Assembly (NCBI GenBank): GCA_023391175.1
Contig: JAEWBL010000445.1
Coordinates: 1 to 16,585 of the forward strand
Reading direction: 5' to 3'
Length of the DNA: 16,585 nt
From: Pseudomonadota bacterium
GTDB taxonomy: Bacteria > Pseudomonadota > Alphaproteobacteria > Rhizobiales > Xanthobacteraceae
The translations under genes and the position numbers were made by a program. Below the pieces are notes generated by a model. It worked only from the letters and a program-made list of their open reading frames with translations, had not been told where the DNA came from and did not search any database. Position 1 is the stretch's first letter; each line of letters opens with the position of its first letter. This document shows, in pieces, positions 1-6,790 of the stretch.

Positions 1-1
1 C

Positions 2-406
2 GCTGGCGAGCATCGCGGCGCTCCGGGCATCAAGACCGTTTTCCGGCCGATCGACTGCGATTTCGAGCTCGGTTTCTGCTCGGACGGCACGGTGAACCCC
101 TCGCTCGGCACCCGCGGCGGCGGCGATGCGGCTCCCGCCCGGCAATATCTCGAATCCGATGCCGGCGAGATCATCGAGCTTTCCACCTCCGAGCACGTCC
201 TCGTGCGCCGCGACCAGCGCGTCGTGAGCCTGACCAATGGCGGCGGCGGCTACGGCCCGGCGCGCGCGCGCGATCCCAAGCGCGTCGCGGCTGACGTCGC
301 CGAGGGCTGGATCAGCCGCGCGCGGGCGCGCGACATCTACTGCGTCGCGCTGACCGATGCGGGAGGCGTGGACGAGGCGGCCACCGCCGCGCTCCGGGGG
401 CGGTGA
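2..406 (+). CDS. Hydantoinase B/oxoprolinase family subunit, C-terminal part (5' end outside window)
   Basis: The frame is open from the first bases of the window and ends at TGA 404-406, giving about 134 residues of a C-terminus. The glycine-rich segment TNGGGGYGPARARDP, followed by a stretch of the type RVAADVAEGWIS and RARDIYCVAL, is the characteristic end of HyuB/N-methylhydantoinase B and 5-oxoprolinase subunits. Members of this family act with HyuA in ATP-dependent opening of hydantoin or oxoproline rings in the cytoplasm. The HyuA partner is not in the window and would be expected upstream. An ATG at 411 starts the next gene 4 bp after the stop, so the two are almost certainly co-transcribed. 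The exact substrate is unknown. An internal GTG at 92 is not the start, because the homologous sequence continues upstream of it (for example GEHRGAPGIKTVFRP). Confidence 0.85.
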   Translation, partial: AGEHRGAPGIKTVFRPIDCDFELGFCSDGTVNPSLGTRGGGDAAPARQYLESDAGEIIELSTSEHVLVRRDQRVVSLTNGGGGYGPARARDPKRVAADVAEGWISRARARDIYCVALTDAGGVDEAATAALRGR

Positions 407-410
407 CGTG

Positions 411-1658
411 ATGAGCGGGATGACGCGCGAGGCGGTTGCGGCTGCGGCTGCGGCGGATGCGGACTGGCTTTTGGAGGCGTCGACGCGCCTCATCGCCTGC
501 CCGAGCGGAACACCTCCGGGCGATACGCGGGCCATGGCGGATGAGATCGCCGCCCTCGTCGCGGACATCCCGCAAATCACGGTCGAGCGCCATCCGGGCG
601 CCGAGCATGTGATGAACCTCGTCCTGCGCCTGCAGGGCGGGCGCCCCGGACCGCGCCTCATCCTCAACGGGCATATGGACACGTTCCCGCTCGGCAACGC
701 GGCCGAATGGACCGTCGATCCGGCCGGCGAGGTGCGCCAGGGCCGGCTTTACGGCCTCGGCGCGTCCGACATGAAGTGCGGCCTCGCGGTCATCCTCTTC
801 ACATTGCGGCGGCTCGCCGGTCTTCGCGAGCACCTGGCCGGCGAAGTGGTGGCGACCCTTGCCGGCGACGAGGAGACGATGGGCGTGCTCGGCTCGAAGC
901 TGCTGCTCGACACCGTTCCCCATGCCCGCGGCGACGTGATGATCTGCGCCGATGCCGGTTCTCCACGCGTGCTGCGCTTCGGCGAGAAGGGCATGATCTG
1001 GCTGAACTTGTCGGCCAGGGGCCGCTCGGCGCACGCCGCCCATGTCCATCGCGGCGAGGGCGCGATTGAGAAGATCGTCGACGCCATTTCGGGGCTGCGC
1101 GCCATTCGCGACCTCCCCGTTGATGCGCCGCAGAAGATACTCGACGCCATTGAGCGCGCTGGGCCGCTGTCGGAGAGCCTGTCGGGTGCCGGGGAAAGCG
1201 ACGTGCTGCGCAAAGTGACGATCACCTTCGGGACGGTGCGGGGCGGCCGGCTGTCCAACCTCGTGGCCGATCACGCGGAAGCCACCGCCGATGTGCGCCT
1301 TCCCGTCGGCATCAGCGTCGCCCAGGTGGAGGCCGAAATCCGCCGGATCGCGGCGCTCCACGATGTCGAGGTCGAGGTGACGCGCCGCTACGAGCCGAGC
1401 TGGACCGATCCCGATCACCCCGTCATCGCGCTGCTGGCGCGCAATTGCCGCGAGGTTCTGAGCATCGATCCGGTGGTCAACATGCGGGTCGGCGCCTCCG
1501 ACTCCCGCCATTACCGCGCGGCTGGCGTACCCACCGTCGTCTGCGGCCTCACCCCGGTGAACATGGGCGCGGCTGACGAGCATGTGGCTGTCGATGAACT
1601 TATCGCCCTCGGGCGTATCTTCGCTCTGACGGCGTTTGATTATCTCAGCACAAATTAG
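411..1658 (+). CDS. M20-family metallohydrolase (ArgE/DapE/ACY1-like), 415 aa
   Basis: Cytoplasmic zinc-type amidohydrolase or peptidase of the M20 family. I chose ATG 411 (MSGMTREAV) over an upstream in-frame start at 357, because 357 lies inside the preceding gene and GGGGGCGG (396-403) sits about 7 nt before 411. Metal and catalytic motifs are all present: NGHMD (H88, D90), GASDMKCG (D120), GDEET (E154, E155), DAG (D181) and ADEH (H391). The segment near residues 195-300 is the dimerisation lid, with GRSAHAAH at 204-211. Length is normal for the family. After a hydantoinase subunit it could hydrolyse the N-carbamoyl or N-acyl amino acid released by ring opening, but the motifs do not separate a deacylase from a carbamoylase or a peptidase. 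It is intact and ends 97 bp before the IS remnants. Confidence 0.88.
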   Translation: MSGMTREAVAAAAAADADWLLEASTRLIACPSGTPPGDTRAMADEIAALVADIPQITVERHPGAEHVMNLVLRLQGGRPGPRLILNGHMDTFPLGNAAEWTVDPAGEVRQGRLYGLGASDMKCGLAVILFTLRRLAGLREHLAGEVVATLAGDEETMGVLGSKLLLDTVPHARGDVMICADAGSPRVLRFGEKGMIWLNLSARGRSAHAAHVHRGEGAIEKIVDAISGLRAIRDLPVDAPQKILDAIERAGPLSESLSGAGESDVLRKVTITFGTVRGGRLSNLVADHAEATADVRLPVGISVAQVEAEIRRIAALHDVEVEVTRRYEPSWTDPDHPVIALLARNCREVLSIDPVVNMRVGASDSRHYRAAGVPTVVCGLTPVNMGAADEHVAVDELIALGRIFALTAFDYLSTN

Positions 1659-1755
1659 GCCTGAGCTTAGTAACGGCTGAGAAGAACAGGTTGGGACTGA
1701 TTGAGGATCGGTAGTCTTGAGGACGCTACCTTCCGGTGGGGTCTCTGGATCACAT

Positions 1756-1782
1756 TGAACCGCCCGGGTTTGTCGGAGGCTA
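1756..1782. repeat. Terminal inverted repeat of an IS3-family element (one end only)
   Basis: The sequence starting TGAACCGCCCGGGTTTG at 1756 resembles, from memory, the end of IS3-group elements. On the - strand the transposase frame reads through it as SLRQTRAVQ, a read-out often seen at the end of such transposases. I found no second copy at the other side of the remnant, which fits a recombined or partly deleted element. The 97 bp between the M20 stop (1658) and this repeat hold no gene that I can see. Confidence 0.5.
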
Positions 1783-1964
1783 TTTCGTTTGAGCCACGCC
1801 GCCCGTTTCTGCTCGTGGAGCATGGCGTAGTAGCGTTCCTCGGCTTCGACCGGCGGGATGTTGCCGATGGGCTCCCGCAGCCGGCGATGGTTGAACCAGT
1901 CGACCCAGGTCAGCGTCGCGAACTCGACGGCCTCGAAGGATCGCCAGGGACCCCGCCGATGGAT
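1756..1964 (-). pseudogene. IS3-subgroup transposase, C-terminal fragment
   Basis: About 70 codons, in the same open frame as the orfB head. The residues HRRGPWRSFEAVEF, TWVDWFNHRRL, EPIGNIPP and EAEERYYAML match the end of the IS3-group DDE integrase domain (the final helix after the catalytic Glu). The D, D and E residues themselves lie upstream in intact relatives and are missing here. The open frame formally continues far beyond the element, antisense through the M20 gene, but that part has no transposase similarity and is a by-product of GC-rich codon bias. Confidence 0.75.
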
Positions 1965-2288
1965 GGGCGCCCGTGTGCCGATCGCCCGCTTGCGGCCGCC
2001 GCGCCGGCGCACCATCAGGCGCTCCTCGCGATAGATCCGGAACAGGCGCTTGTGGTTGACCGCAAAGCCCTCCCGCCGCAGCAGCACATGCAGCCGCCGA
2101 TAGCCGAAGCGGCGGCGCTCGGCAGCCATGGCCTTCATGCGCTCGCGCAAGAGGCCATCGTCAGGGCGCGAGGTCTGGTAGCGGACTGTCATGCGGCAGA
2201 AGCCGGTGGCTTTACACGCCCGCCGTTCGCTCATCCCGTGATGCCCCACGAGATGGGCGACAGCCCTGCGCTCGGCAGCGGGCGTCAT
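1965..2288 (-). pseudogene. IS407-type IS3 OrfB, N-terminal fragment (helix-turn-helix part only)
   Basis: The ATG at 2288 overlaps the orfA stop (ATGA), the usual orfA/orfB arrangement. Residues 1-108 contain MSERRACKATGFCRMTVRY, ERRRFGYRRLHVLLRREG and RRRGGRKRAIGTRAP, which is the start of IS407-group OrfB up to just before the DDE core. In intact relatives the next segment begins with the WSLDFV region. Here it switches abruptly to IHRRGPW, from a different IS3 subgroup. No catalytic residues remain. Confidence 0.8.
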
Positions 2289-2294
2289 TTTCCC
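2285..2294 (-). other. Candidate -1 ribosomal frameshift site between orfA and orfB
   Basis: On the - strand the orfA end reads GGGAAAATGA, with an A-run directly before overlapping stop and start codons. IS3-family elements make the OrfAB fusion transposase by slippage on A-rich runs at this spot. With the DDE core missing downstream, any fusion product made here would be inactive. Confidence 0.4.
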
Positions 2295-2602
2295 AGCAGG
2301 TCCTTCAGCGCCACGTTGTCCAGCATGGCGTCGGCCAGCATGCGCTTCAGCTTGGCGTTCTCATCCTCCAGCGCCCGCAGCCGCTTGGCCTCGGACACCT
2401 CCATGCCGCCGAACCGGGCCTTCCACTTGTAGATGCTGGCATCGCTGACACCGTGCTTGCGGCACAGTTCCGCCACCGGCACCCCGGCCTCGTGCTCTTT
2501 CAGGATGTCGATGATCTGCTTCTGTATTCGGTCCGGTGTCGTCAACCCCGATGATGGCACGTCGCGGGTTCTTTGCTTCTGTCCGTGGTCGAGGATCGCC
2601 AC
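2285..2602 (-). CDS. IS407-type IS3 OrfA (HTH/leucine-zipper protein), altered 5' end
   Basis: Small DNA-binding protein of IS3 elements. From residue 27 (about 2524) it matches family OrfA well: QIIDILKEHEAG, AELCRKHGVSDASIYKWK (HTH), GGMEVSEAKRL, and the coiled segment ALEDENAKLKRMLADAML. The first 26 residues do not look like the usual OrfA start (a short MRKSRFTEE-type sequence). The bases before the HTH suggest a 2-base loss in a TEEQII segment that would put the original start out of frame. The encoded protein may therefore not be made as intended. It ends in TGA overlapping the orfB ATG. Confidence 0.7.
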   Translation of the reverse strand: MAILDHGQKQRTRDVPSSGLTTPDRIQKQIIDILKEHEAGVPVAELCRKHGVSDASIYKWKARFGGMEVSEAKRLRALEDENAKLKRMLADAMLDNVALKDLLGK

Positions 2603-2697
2603 ATGATGGTGTTCGATGGAATGACCGGTTCAAGCTCTTCGGCGTGCTCGGCCGCGTTTGCGGCTGCGACGACAGATCATGCGAACTCAATCATCCC

Positions 2698-2715
2698 ACG
2701 CCCCGCGACGGGCGT
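2698..2715. repeat. Hairpin downstream of the IS110 transposase
   Basis: ACGCCC (2698-2703) and GGGCGT (2710-2715) form a 6-bp perfect stem with a 6-nt loop, 24 bp beyond the transposase stop. There is no T-run after it on the - strand, so it is not a standard terminator. It may be part of the IS110 right end. The rest of the 136-bp gap (2603-2738) shows no gene, and the exact IS110 edge cannot be fixed from one copy. Confidence 0.35.
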
Positions 2716-2738
2716 TCAGGGAACCACAGCCGGGTCGA

Positions 2739-3761
2739 TCACGCCGCGGCCACGGTCCATCGGAATTCCGTGCCGCTCCGCCACATGCTGTGAAGAACGA
2801 CCGCCATCTTGCGAGCCAGAGCGACCTTCGCCCGCTTGCTTCCCTGACGCTGAGCGATACGCACCGCCCAGGCCTTCATCGGTGACCAGCGTGTGCTCGG
2901 TCGCAGGATGACGTTGGCGGCCTCGAACAGCGCAGTTCGTGTCTCCCCGTCGCCCACTTTGGTGATCCGTCCGGTCCGATCGATCTCGCCCGATTGATAC
3001 CGCCGAGGTGTGAGCCCGAGATAAGCCCCGACGGACCGGGAGCGCGCGAAACGCTCGGGCGCATCGATCGTTGCTCTGAATGTCAGAGCGGAAACCGGCC
3101 CGATCCCGGGCATGGTCGTCAACAGGCGGCAGACCGGATCATTCCGGACAGCCTGGACGACCAGGCGGTGAAGGCGCTGGTACTCCTGCATCAGTGCGTC
3201 CCGGGCTGCCAACAGGGGAGCCATCACTTCAGCCAGGATGACGTTGTTTCCAACCAGCTCTTGGACACGGGAGGCAAATCCGGCACGCGACACGATGCCG
3301 ACCTTCAAACCGAAGGGGCGGAGCAATCCGCGAAGTGTCTGCTCTGACGCAGCGATGGAGCGGATCAGATGCTTGCGCGCCGCCACCAACGTTCGCGCAT
3401 GCTGGCTGCCAATGCTCTTCACGCGCACGACCTTGTACCAGCCTGCTCTGACCACCTGGGCAATGCCGCGCGCGTCGTTCCGATCGGTCTTGACGGGCAT
3501 CGCCGACAACGCCGCCTTCACCTGCCGCGCCTCAAGACTGATGGTGGGAACACCAAGCTCCACCAAGCCCGCAGTCAGCCATTCTGACATCGGCCCAGCC
3601 TCAAGCCCAATCTTCGCAATCTGATCCCGCCAGGGCTGGAGACACTGCGAGATGGCGGACGCCTCCGACGCCACGCTCGCCTCCTTCAGGATTTGACCTT
3701 CCCGGTCGATGACACAGACGGCTACGGAGTTCAGAGAGACATCAAGGCCAACGTACACCAT
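2739..3761 (-). CDS. IS110-family transposase (DEDD RuvC-like plus Tnp_20 domain), 340 aa
   Basis: Full-length IS110-type recombinase. The N-terminal RuvC-like domain has D7 in VGLDVSLN, E54 in GLEAG, and D93 and D96 in KTDRNDARG, the DEDD set. The C-terminal transposase domain starts with MPGIGPVSALTFRATI and continues through GAYLGLTPRRYQSGE and GRITKVGDGETR, which is typical. The start ATG (3759-3761) is preceded by GGGAGG about 5 nt upstream. IS110 enzymes cut and rejoin DNA guided by a structured RNA from the element's own non-coding end. The gene looks intact among otherwise broken neighbours and may be the most recent arrival. The family usually leaves no target-site duplication, and I saw none. 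Confidence 0.9.
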   Translation of the reverse strand: MVYVGLDVSLNSVAVCVIDREGQILKEASVASEASAISQCLQPWRDQIAKIGLEAGPMSEWLTAGLVELGVPTISLEARQVKAALSAMPVKTDRNDARGIAQVVRAGWYKVVRVKSIGSQHARTLVAARKHLIRSIAASEQTLRGLLRPFGLKVGIVSRAGFASRVQELVGNNVILAEVMAPLLAARDALMQEYQRLHRLVVQAVRNDPVCRLLTTMPGIGPVSALTFRATIDAPERFARSRSVGAYLGLTPRRYQSGEIDRTGRITKVGDGETRTALFEAANVILRPSTRWSPMKAWAVRIAQRQGSKRAKVALARKMAVVLHSMWRSGTEFRWTVAAA

Positions 3762-3922
3762 GGGGACCTCCCGGCGCTGGGTTCAGGCCCCGATCGTCCT
3801 CTTCGCCGCGGAAGGCCGCAAACGGGTCAAGAGATCAGGACCGAATACCCCATCTCTTCCGAAAAACGGCTGCGCTTCATGCTCTGGTCCTCGCGTCGGG
3901 CCAAAGCGAACTTCAAACTGGA
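3762..3922 (-). ncRNA. Candidate IS110 bridge (seeker) RNA leader
   Basis: The roughly 160 bp between the istB stop and the IS110 start hold no gene but fold well when read toward the transposase. There is a 10-bp stem with one mismatch and a 7-nt loop (3881-3907). Next comes a 7-bp perfect stem AAGAGAT/ATCTCTT enclosing a 16-nt loop (3829-3858), then a small GCGG/CCGC hairpin (3808-3819). IS110-group elements are known to encode a bridge RNA of about this length in the upstream end, with a 5' stem-loop followed by target- and donor-binding loops. Assigning individual loops to those roles is inference. Part of the distal end could instead be IS21 flank. Confidence 0.45.
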
Positions 3923-4306
3923 TTAGGCAGCCGGGGCAACGTCAGGCGCCGGCGGCGGCGTGATGAGGGCTTTCGAGCGCACATGCTCGGGAACGAGATC
4001 GGCATGCTCGCGCAGGCGATAACTTGAGCCCTCGATCTGGATGACCACGCCGTGGTGCAGGAGCCTGGCGAGGATCATGGCGCCCTTTTCGTAACGAGCG
4101 TTGGCGAGCTGGAAGAACAGATTGCCACGCCGGGCACAACCGGTAGATAACCGATCTCGTCAACGACAAACAGCGAGGCGCGGCAGAGATAGCGGATGTG
4201 CTCGCGGCAGCGTCCCGTCCTTCTCGGCCCTGGCAAGCGAGGTGAAAATGTCGGCGAGCGTCGAGAAGGCGACGCTGCGCCCAGCCTTGACAGCCTGGCC
4301 CGCTCC
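3923..4306 (-). pseudogene. IS21-family istB (AAA+ transposition helper), truncated and frameshifted remnant
   Basis: Read on the - strand in pieces from different frames: GAGQAVKAGRSVAFSTLAD (from 4306), HIRYLCRASLFVVDEIGYLP (the Walker B region), NLFFQLANARYEKGAMIL, then RLLHHGVVIQIEGSSYRLR through to PPPAPDVAPAA and TAA (3923-3925). These are in the order of IstB. At least two frame changes occur (near CTGCCGCGAGC and near GGCGTGGCAA). About 24 residues between MIL and RLLHH (the usual TSNRGFAEWGEVFGD part) are deleted. The N-terminal half, including the Walker A region, is missing, and there is no istA. Bases 4307-4403 show no recognisable gene. Confidence 0.8.
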
Positions 4307-4403
4307 AGGAAGGACAGGGGGGGGTAAGCGGAACGTGGTTCGCTGCAGTCTTCTCCAGACCTTCCGCGTAGGGTGAGATGCGGGCCATCAATCCGATCCC
4401 GTG

Positions 4404-5546
4404 TCAGCGCAGCAGGCCGCGTGAAATGATCATGCGCTGGATCTCGGACGTGCCTTCCACGATCTCCAGCACCTTGGCGTCCCCGAAGGCCCGCGAGACC
4501 GCATACTCGGCCATGACACCGTTGCCGCCATGGATCTGGACCGCCTGGTGCGCCGCCTCCATCGCCCGTTCGGTGGCGAACAGCTTGCCCATGGAGGCCT
4601 GGCTGTCATAGGGCAGGCCAGCATCCTTGCGCATGGCCGCGTCATAGAGCATCAGCCGCGCCGCGTGGGCATGGGTGGCCATGTCGGCGATCTTGAACTG
4701 CAGCGCCTGGAACTCCGCGAGCGCCCTTCCGAACGCGCGGCGCTCCTTCATATAGGCGATGGAGCGATCGAGTGAGCCCTGCAGGATGCCGAGCCCCAGC
4801 GCGCCGATGAGGATGCGCCCGGTGCTGATTTGCGAGAGCGTCTGCTTCAGCCCCGAGCCCACCTCGCCCAGGAGGTGGTCTCCGGAAAGCCTGCAGTCGT
4901 TGAAGAAGAGTTCATGGGTGGACGAGGCGCGCCAGCCGATCTTGCGCAGCTTCTTGCCGCTGTCGAAGCCGGGCGCACCCGTGGGCACGATGAAGTTGGA
5001 GATTTCCTTCCGCCCGTCCGGCCGGACCCCTGTCACGGCGGCGATGACGACCGGGCCGGTCACATCCGAGCCTGAGTTGCTGATGAAGGTCTTGGAGCCG
5101 TTGATGATCCAGCTGTCCCCATCGCGCGTGGCGCGGGTCTGGATATTGGCCGAATCCGACCCGGCCGACGGCTCGGTAAGGGCGATGCAGCCGACCTGTG
5201 ATCCATCGAGAATGGGCCGCAGGAAGCGCTGCTTCTGGTCTTCCGTGCCGAAGGTGTGAAGAAGGCTGGCAATGGTGGAATTCGCCATGATGGAGACGGC
5301 CACCGCGCAATCGACGCGCGCGATTTCCTCCAGCACGATGGTGAAGCCCAGCCAATCGCCGCCGCCGCCATTGTAGGCCTCGGCGTAGGGCAGGCCGATG
5401 AGCCCGAGCGCACCGGCCGCCTTCCAGATCGCATACGGGAATTCCTCCCGCAGCCAGAGGTCCTCCGATTGGGGGGAGATCTCGTTTTCCGCGAACTTGC
5501 GTGCCATGTCGCGAATGGCGTCGTGATGGTCCTGGAGCGAAATCAT
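4404..5546 (-). CDS. Acyl-CoA dehydrogenase, 380 aa
   Basis: FAD-dependent enzyme that oxidises an acyl-CoA to the trans-2-enoyl-CoA, passing electrons to ETF in the cytoplasm. Family motifs are in order: LTEPSAGSD (123-131), KTFISNSG (152-159), ERRAFGRALAEFQALQFKIADM from residue 268, QIHGGNGV and VEGTSEIQRMII. E364 in VEGTSE is in the catalytic-base position of short- and medium-chain enzymes. Length is typical. It is the last gene of the operon, 71 bp after the alcohol dehydrogenase. The GGGAA before ATG 5546 is a modest ribosome site. The gene ends about 100 bp from the istB debris, so genes once following it may have been lost. Chain length and substrate cannot be inferred. Confidence 0.92.
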   Translation of the reverse strand: MISLQDHHDAIRDMARKFAENEISPQSEDLWLREEFPYAIWKAAGALGLIGLPYAEAYNGGGGDWLGFTIVLEEIARVDCAVAVSIMANSTIASLLHTFGTEDQKQRFLRPILDGSQVGCIALTEPSAGSDSANIQTRATRDGDSWIINGSKTFISNSGSDVTGPVVIAAVTGVRPDGRKEISNFIVPTGAPGFDSGKKLRKIGWRASSTHELFFNDCRLSGDHLLGEVGSGLKQTLSQISTGRILIGALGLGILQGSLDRSIAYMKERRAFGRALAEFQALQFKIADMATHAHAARLMLYDAAMRKDAGLPYDSQASMGKLFATERAMEAAHQAVQIHGGNGVMAEYAVSRAFGDAKVLEIVEGTSEIQRMIISRGLLR

Positions 5547-5617
5547 CTGATGTTTCCCGTGGCTTCATAACACTCGGAGCGAACGTCGCCTGATCTGCAT
5601 CGCGCTGCTGATTTGCG

Positions 5618-6751
5618 TCAGCCGGCGAATGAATCCTCCAGAATGCTTAGATAGTCCTGCTCGGACGGGCGGCGGGGATTGGTGGCGTGGCAGTGGTCCT
5701 TCATGGCTTTGCGTGCAATGTCGGGCAGGATCGCGCGGTCCACGCCGAGGGCTGCAAGGCCGGCCGGAAGGCCAAGCCGGCGATTGAGGCCGAGTATGAA
5801 TTCGGGCGCGTCTCCCTTTGTGACGAGGCCCATCGCCCCGCACAGCCGCTTCCATTTTGCCTCGACGGCAGGGCGGTTGAAGCGAAGCACGGCCGGCAGC
5901 AGGATTGCGTTGAGCGTGCCGTGGTGCAGACGTAGCGGAAGCGCACCAAGCGGGTGGGAAAGGGCGTGCACCGCACCGAGGCCCTTCTGGAACGCCATGG
6001 CGCCTTCGGTGGCGGCCATCATCATGTTCCAGCGAGCCTCACGGTCCTCGCCGTTCTTCGTCGCCCGCTCGATATGCTGGATGCCGCGCTTCAGCCCGTC
6101 GAGGGCGATGGCATCGGCGGGCGGGTTCACCGCGGGGGCCAGAAACGTCTCGATGCAGTGGGAGATCGCATCCATGCCCGTCGCAGCCGTAAGCGCCGGT
6201 GGCAATGACAGGGTGAGGCTGGGATCGCAGATCGCCACCTTCGGCAGGAGGTTCGGGCTGAGGAGGCCGAGCTTGCGGCCGTCCTCCATCACGATGACGC
6301 TCGCGCGCCCGACCTCGCTGCCCGTTCCCGCCGTCGTCGGAATCGCGATGAGCGGCGCTACGTCCTTGGTGATGCGCGAGATCCCCCCTTCCACCGCCGC
6401 ATACTGGCCGAGCGGAGCCGGATGGGTGGCGAGCAGCGCGACGGCCTTGGCGAGATCGATCGCCGAGCCGCCGCCGACCGCGACGACGCCGTCGCATCCC
6501 TCCGCGCGGTAAAGCGCTGTGGCGGCCACGACGGCGGCCTCCGTGGGATTGGGCGGCGTGTCCTCGAAGATTGTGAGGGCCTCGGCCGGCCCAAGGGCAT
6601 CTCGGACCCGCTGGAGCAGGCCGGCGGCACCCACGCCCTGGTCGGTCGCGATGAAGGGCCGTCGTATGCCGAGCCGCTCGGTCTCGCCGGCCAGCAGTTC
6701 GAGGGCACCGTAGTCGAAGTGAATCGTCGTCAGGTAAGTGATCGTGGGCAT
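5618..6751 (-). CDS. Iron-containing (group III) alcohol dehydrogenase, 377 aa
   Basis: NAD(P)-dependent alcohol dehydrogenase of the Fe-ADH family. VAVGGGSAIDLAKA (90-103) is the nucleotide-binding loop, and AIPTTAGTGSE (136-146) and CDPSLTLSLPP (175-185) are family signatures. Metal ligands are D194 and H198 in GMDAISHCIE, H262 in GAVHALSHPLG, and a His of the HHG at 276-278. H266 matches the extra His of the family. GGAG lies 7 nt before ATG 6751. It sits between a CoA-transferase and an acyl-CoA dehydrogenase, so oxidation of a hydroxy acid such as 4-hydroxybutyrate to its semialdehyde is one reasonable guess; lactaldehyde-type or maleylacetate reductase activities are alternatives. No aldehyde dehydrogenase follows in the window. 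Confidence 0.9.
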   Translation of the reverse strand: MPTITYLTTIHFDYGALELLAGETERLGIRRPFIATDQGVGAAGLLQRVRDALGPAEALTIFEDTPPNPTEAAVVAATALYRAEGCDGVVAVGGGSAIDLAKAVALLATHPAPLGQYAAVEGGISRITKDVAPLIAIPTTAGTGSEVGRASVIVMEDGRKLGLLSPNLLPKVAICDPSLTLSLPPALTAATGMDAISHCIETFLAPAVNPPADAIALDGLKRGIQHIERATKNGEDREARWNMMMAATEGAMAFQKGLGAVHALSHPLGALPLRLHHGTLNAILLPAVLRFNRPAVEAKWKRLCGAMGLVTKGDAPEFILGLNRRLGLPAGLAALGVDRAILPDIARKAMKDHCHATNPRRPSEQDYLSILEDSFAG

Positions 6752-6790
6752 GTCCGGCTCCGTGCCAGGGATCTTTGCGCGACGCGCAGG

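Larger units (their letters stand above)
1756..2602 (-). mobile_element. Chimeric, defective IS3-family element (IS407-type head, different IS3 tail)
   Basis: Transcribed on the - strand. An IS407-type orfA (2285-2602) and the first 108 codons of its orfB (1965-2288) are joined at about 1964/1965 to the last 70 codons of the transposase of a different IS3 subgroup, which ends at a terminal repeat near 1756. The DDE catalytic core between these parts is absent, so the element cannot move by itself. The likely origin is recombination between, or insertion and deletion of, two IS3 elements lying in the same orientation. The outer boundary at the orfA side is not resolved. Confidence 0.75.

Noticed and set aside
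312..1755. Long continuation of the IS3 orfB open frame on the - strand, antisense to the M20 gene (about 480 codons)
   Set aside because: It has no recognisable domain beyond the IS end. It lies opposite a clearly real M20 enzyme with full metal motifs and is explained by GC-rich codon bias.
1659..4403. Possibility of a functional composite transposon or defence island in the IS-rich segment
   Set aside because: There is no cargo gene between the IS remnants, no matched outer repeats, and only the IS110 transposase appears intact.
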